NCBI RefSeq assembly: GCF_013402915.1
Contig: NC_050721.1
Location: forward strand, 682,001-746,000
Direction of reading: 5' to 3'
DNA length: 64,000 nucleotides
From: Zygotorulaspora mrakii
Taxonomy: Eukaryota > Ascomycota > Saccharomycetes > Saccharomycetales > Saccharomycetaceae
Part shown: piece by piece, positions 60,630 to 64,000 of the stretch
Numbering within the stretch: position 1 is the stretch's first letter
Layout: each line of letters begins with the position of its first letter
The notes under the pieces: model-generated
The model's input: the letters and a program-made list of their open reading frames with translations, nothing else
Databases searched by the model: none
What the model was told of the DNA's origin: nothing
Position numbers and translations under genes: made by a program

Positions 60630-61210
60630 TATCTGCTGTGCGTAGAATAACTTCTCCTTCAAAATTTATTTTAACAGGCTCTATCTGGCTTTGTTATTAA
60701 GCGGTTTATACGGGAAGTGGCAGTTCAATTGAAATCTTAGGAGACTTATAGAGTAACTTAATCGCTTGAAACGGCAAGAGTTTCAGACTGTTTCGAACGT
60801 CACACACACACAAACACACATACACGTATAGATACATATATATATATATATACCTGTATATTGACAAGTTCAATTGCCTTTTCTCATATTGGGTAACGAG
60901 CCTTGATTGATGACCCTATGAACAAGGAGTGGACAACCCAACCTCGACTCAACAAAAAGATCTATACGTCTAATCTTGCTTTGCAAAATTTTGAATCACT
61001 CTATGTTTCTTCAATAAGTTTTTTTTTTGTTTTGGTCATATACCATAACTTTACATAAACTGGTTTTTAAAGAAATCTGATTGATATTATATATAAGCAA
61101 GAGATACTAAATAGACAGCCAAAGAGAATCGAAGATGAAGAATTCACAGTGACATTGCACAAGAAATGAAGCCTGAAGTAGCCCCAACAGAATATCTATC
61201 GAGTTAAGAG
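60630..61210. other. YPS7 upstream region with CA and TA microsatellites
   Basis: 580 bp without a gene. A CA-rich tract lies at about 60801-60825 and an AT dinucleotide tract at about 60835-60852. The stretch 61176-61210 (GAAGTAGCCCCAACAGAA and following) weakly resembles the plus-orientation 5' half of the LTR at 37233 and may be a worn fragment. Confidence 0.45.
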
Positions 61211-61720
61211 ATATTTGAAGAGTGAGTTATCTTCGGAGTTGTCGGTAATTCCATGTTTGTCGATAGTAACTTGGTTAGACATTGATGGTCATATTATGAC
61301 GTTCAATTATAGAGATATATAATACCTTGATTTCCTATATTATGAGGTGAAATAAAACTAATTGAAATTGGATTAATATCTGGAAAACACGTCAGTATTT
61401 ATACCTAACAAATTGCACCTATTGAACCATAAGAGACGGCGACAAGTGAAGAATTTTCATCGTCATCACACCATTTCTAGTCCCGTAGAATCCACAGTAC
61501 AACTGTTATTTCGTGTTCATTCCATAGACTCCCTCGTAGTCAGACTCCTGAATTGTAAACGTCTCGCGATAGATTATCATCCGATATCTTTCCGGTATCG
61601 ATTGATATTCTGTTAGGGCTTCATCTGGCTTTGTTTATTTTGTTTTACAGACCAATTGTCTTGTTTCTGATGCTTATAAGTCATCTCTTTAATATATCTT
61701 ACAATATCGATTTATATTTT
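61211..61720 (-). mobile_element. Solo LTR, reverse orientation, copy a
   Basis: About 510 bp similar along its length to the reverse complement of the LTR at 37233-37739. For example, a block of over 60 bp around GAAGAATTTTCATCGTCATC is nearly identical. The end near 61720 reads TTTATATTTT where the complete LTR has TTTATATTTCAACA, so this terminus is damaged. The other end at 61211 is degenerate. It abuts copy b with no internal retrotransposon sequence between. Confidence 0.8.
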
Positions 61721-62214
61721 ATTTAAAAAGAATGTTTTCTTCGGCGTTGTCGATAGTAACTTGGTTTGACATTGATGATGATACTATGATATTCAATTAT
61801 AGAGATATATAATTCCTTGGTTTTCTATATCATGAATTGAGATAAGACTAATTGAACTTGGATTAACATCTGGAAAATACGTCAGTATTTATACCTAATA
61901 CTTCGCACCTATTGAACCATAAGAGAGGACGACGAGTGAAGAATTTTCATCGTCATCACACCATTTCTAGTCCCATAGAACCCACAGTACAACTGTTATT
62001 TCATGTTCCATGCCATAGACTCCTTCGTAGTCAGACTCCTGAGTTGTAAACGTCTCGTGATAGATTATCATCCGATATCTTTCCATTATCGATTGACATT
62101 CTGTTAGGGTTTCATCTGACTTCGTTTATTTTGTTTTACAGACCAATTGTCTCTTTCTGATTCTTATAAGTCATCTCTTTAATATATCTTACAATCTCGA
62201 TTTATATTTCAACA
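61721..62214 (-). mobile_element. Solo LTR, reverse orientation, copy b
   Basis: About 494 bp, same family and orientation as copy a. It keeps the intact terminus TATATTTCAACA at 62214 and begins ATTTAAAAAGAATG, lacking the outer TGTTG end. It lies 110 bp upstream of tRNA-Met, nearly the same distance as the 37233 LTR from tRNA-Ser (115 bp), which fits integration guided by RNA polymerase III transcription factors. No gag or pol remains. Confidence 0.82.
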
Positions 62215-62324
62215 TATTTCAACAATTTCAACATCAATGCATACCACTGGAGTTGTATTTGCTTCCAAACCTCAGATATCTCGGTAGTAACATCCGAAAT
62301 TCTAAACTTCCCGTTAAATTCAAG

Positions 62325-62397
62325 GCTTTAGTAGCTCAGTCGGCAGAGCGTCAGTCTCATAATCTGAAGGTCGAGAGTTCGAACCTCCCCTAGAGCA
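62325..62397 (+). tRNA. tRNA-Met: Elongator tRNA-Met(CAU)
   Basis: 73 nt without intron: acceptor GCTTTAG, D arm GCTCAGTCGGCAGAGC (A box), anticodon arm CAGTCTCATAATCTG with anticodon CAT, variable loop AGGTC, T arm GAGAGTTCGAACCTCCC (B box), acceptor 3' strand CTAGAGC and discriminator A. It differs by few bases from the S. cerevisiae elongator tRNA-Met as I recall it. A TTTTT terminator follows at 62398. Confidence 0.97.
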
Positions 62398-62821
62398 TTT
62401 TTTAATCTTTAAACATATCTATTACATTTATTTTTTTCATTACAAATAAGCATGTTAATAATACCTCTTGTTATAACTCCTGTTATAACTGTTTAGTCTG
62501 TATTGACTTTGCCAATGCCAGTGAAAGCTAGCTTTCTTGTTAGGTATTATGATATCGATTTGATATCCCAATTAGGCAAAGGTCACATGACTTTTAGATT
62601 CTCGTGGTCTATCATGAATTTTTAGAATTGAAAAATAATATTATTATCATCTTCTAAGAGTAAACTGTTCCTGAGATATTGAAGACACAAGTATATCAAT
62701 TGACGGGGTTCCCGCAAGTTTTATAGTACTGTTACTTGAGCCCTCATTATACTTGATTGACAGCTCTTTAACGGCAGCCCCATCTGTGCCAGAATAATAA
62801 GTGTAGATTACCCAAATACTC
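62398..62821. other. tRNA-Met/TRA1 intergenic region
   Basis: 424 bp; Pol III terminator T-run at 62398, then AT-rich sequence that must include the TRA1 promoter. No further gene is seen. Confidence 0.4.
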
Positions 62822-64000
62822 ATGTCATTTAACGGTCAGATAGAACAATTTATTTCCAGGTTCAACAACCAAGATGCTGATATTCAAAGTAAACATTTAG
62901 CGGTACTGGAGCTGTGTGATATAATCGAATTCTTGAATAGTCCGGAAGAGTATCAAACGTTTTTAAGGAATGTGATACCTGTATTTGTGAAAGAACTCAA
63001 AAATGTAGCGCCATCATTTGATACAAGCACTTTTGATAATAAATTGAGGTATTCAATACTGGACATACTAAATAGGTGTCCGATGAACGAAACATTTGAG
63101 CCATTTGCGGGTACCGTACTGGAAATACTGATACAAACATTACCCGCCGAAAATGAGGATAATGGTGTTCAATGTATGAAAATACTGACAGCACTTTTCA
63201 AATCTTATAAAGGAATGTTGCAGGACAGGGTAGAAGGCTTTGTTCAAATTATCATGCAGATATATAAGAATAGCGCGGAATCGGTGCGGAAAACTTTTGA
63301 GGAAGTGGATGACGCTCATGTGTCTTCAGATGACGAGGAAAAAGAAGATAGCCATTTAAATGGCACCGAAGTAGATTCACAAGGTGATAGTATTCATGTC
63401 AGAAATCCTTCTGGCCCTTCTGTTCTTTCCAAGTCAAGCATGTATTCCTTCAAGATACTCTCCGAGTGCCCCATAACGATGGTAACACTATATTCTTCAT
63501 ATAAGCAGCTGACAGCTACATCACTCCCGGAATTTACGCCACTAGTAATGGATCTTCTTAATATGCAAGTCAGAAAGCAACAGAAAGCTCGCGAAAAAGC
63601 CGAATTGAGAGGCGAACGTTATACAGCGGTGGTACCAGAAATTAAAAATAGGTCGGCTTATTGCGATTTCATATTGTCACAAATCAAGGCAACTTCATTT
63701 TTGGCTTATGTATTCATCAGAGGATACGCATCAGATTTTTTACAAAACTATGTTGGATTCATACCAGATTTAATTATCAGATTGTTACAAGATTGCCCGC
63801 CCGAACTCTCATCTGCTCGAAAAGAGTTGTTACATGCAACACGACACATACTTTCGACGAATTATAAAAGATTATTTTTGCCTAAACTAGATTATTTGTT
63901 CGATGAGAAAGTTTTAATTGGCACAGGTTTCACAATGCGTGAAACTCTTAGACCACTAGCATATAGTACTGTTGCAGATTTTATTCATAATGTAAGATCC
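62822..64000 (+). CDS. TRA1: SAGA/NuA4 activator-binding subunit Tra1, N-terminal part
   Basis: The first 393 codons of Tra1 (S. cerevisiae YHR099W, about 3744 residues), the giant PIKK-like scaffold shared by SAGA and NuA4 that contacts activators. The gene runs off the right edge. The start ATG 62822 gives MSFNGQIEQFISRFNNQDAD. Visible conserved stretches are DILNRCPMNETFEPFAG, SMYSFKILSECPITMVTLYS, SAYCDFILSQIKATSFLAYV and SSARKELLHATRHILSTNYK, then GTGFTMRETLRPLAYSTVAD; all lie in the N-terminal HEAT repeat ring. A variable acidic segment spans about residues 155-190. The kinase-like C-terminus is outside the window. Confidence 0.97.
   Translation, partial: MSFNGQIEQFISRFNNQDADIQSKHLAVLELCDIIEFLNSPEEYQTFLRNVIPVFVKELKNVAPSFDTSTFDNKLRYSILDILNRCPMNETFEPFAGTVLEILIQTLPAENEDNGVQCMKILTALFKSYKGMLQDRVEGFVQIIMQIYKNSAESVRKTFEEVDDAHVSSDDEEKEDSHLNGTEVDSQGDSIHVRNPSGPSVLSKSSMYSFKILSECPITMVTLYSSYKQLTATSLPEFTPLVMDLLNMQVRKQQKAREKAELRGERYTAVVPEIKNRSAYCDFILSQIKATSFLAYVFIRGYASDFLQNYVGFIPDLIIRLLQDCPPELSSARKELLHATRHILSTNYKRLFLPKLDYLFDEKVLIGTGFTMRETLRPLAYSTVADFIHNVRS

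Overview
The window is nuclear chromosomal DNA of a budding yeast of the family Saccharomycetaceae. Genes are compact, almost all are intronless, and nearly all are close relatives of Saccharomyces cerevisiae genes. The gene order points to a species that did not go through the yeast whole-genome duplication, or that keeps the unduplicated order. S. cerevisiae chromosome IV genes (the YDR332-YDR349 block) and chromosome VIII genes (the YHR082-YHR099 block) alternate here like a closed zipper. A Zygosaccharomyces/Torulaspora-type yeast is my best guess, but the species cannot be fixed from this sequence alone.

Layout. 1-17.8 kb: KSP1 (5' part), IRC3, SAM35, STE12, RQC1, IPI1, NAM8, SWR1. 18-28 kb: RTC3, RPF1, MSN5, MRX8, GAR1, MRPS28. 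28-36.7 kb: a serine/homoserine O-acyltransferase gene with no S. cerevisiae counterpart at this place, a MATE transporter (YDR338C type), YNG2, a 2.2 kb stretch with no convincing gene, a DUF4112 protein and FCF1. 37-40 kb: an intron-containing tRNA-Ser(GCU), a Ty-type solo LTR with rearranged LTR fragments, and one arginyl-tRNA synthetase gene that appears to encode both the mitochondrial and the cytosolic enzyme. 40-49 kb: three tandem hexose transporter genes separated by long promoters. 50-60.6 kb: SVF1, MRP1, a two-exon PAL1/PAL2 gene, SFB3 and YPS7. 61-64 kb: two head-to-tail LTRs, tRNA-Met(CAU) and the 5' end of TRA1.

How the genes fit together. Several belong to shared programmes. 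RPF1, IPI1, GAR1 and FCF1 are ribosome biogenesis genes, and their promoters carry RRPE-like and, in three cases, PAC-like motifs. SWR1, YNG2 and TRA1 encode chromatin remodelling and acetylation factors. IRC3, SAM35, MRX8, MRPS28 and MRP1, plus the long form of ArgRS, serve mitochondria. STE12 has six perfect pheromone response elements upstream, which suggests autoregulation. Two of the three hexose transporter promoters are rich in Rgt1-like CGGAAAA sites. The third, with an HXT5-like long N-terminus, has none.

There is no sign of a phage, CRISPR array, bacterial-type island or wholly new system. The points most worth a second look are the dual-start ArgRS gene, the STE12 promoter, the extra acyltransferase gene, the degenerate active site of YPS7, the LTR rearrangements beside tRNA genes, and possible gene relics at 33.2-35.5 kb. 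Several coding frames extend upstream of the first ATG through TTG or GTG codons. Starts given here are ATG codons chosen by reading the sequence and by comparison with family N-termini recalled from memory; no database search was run.
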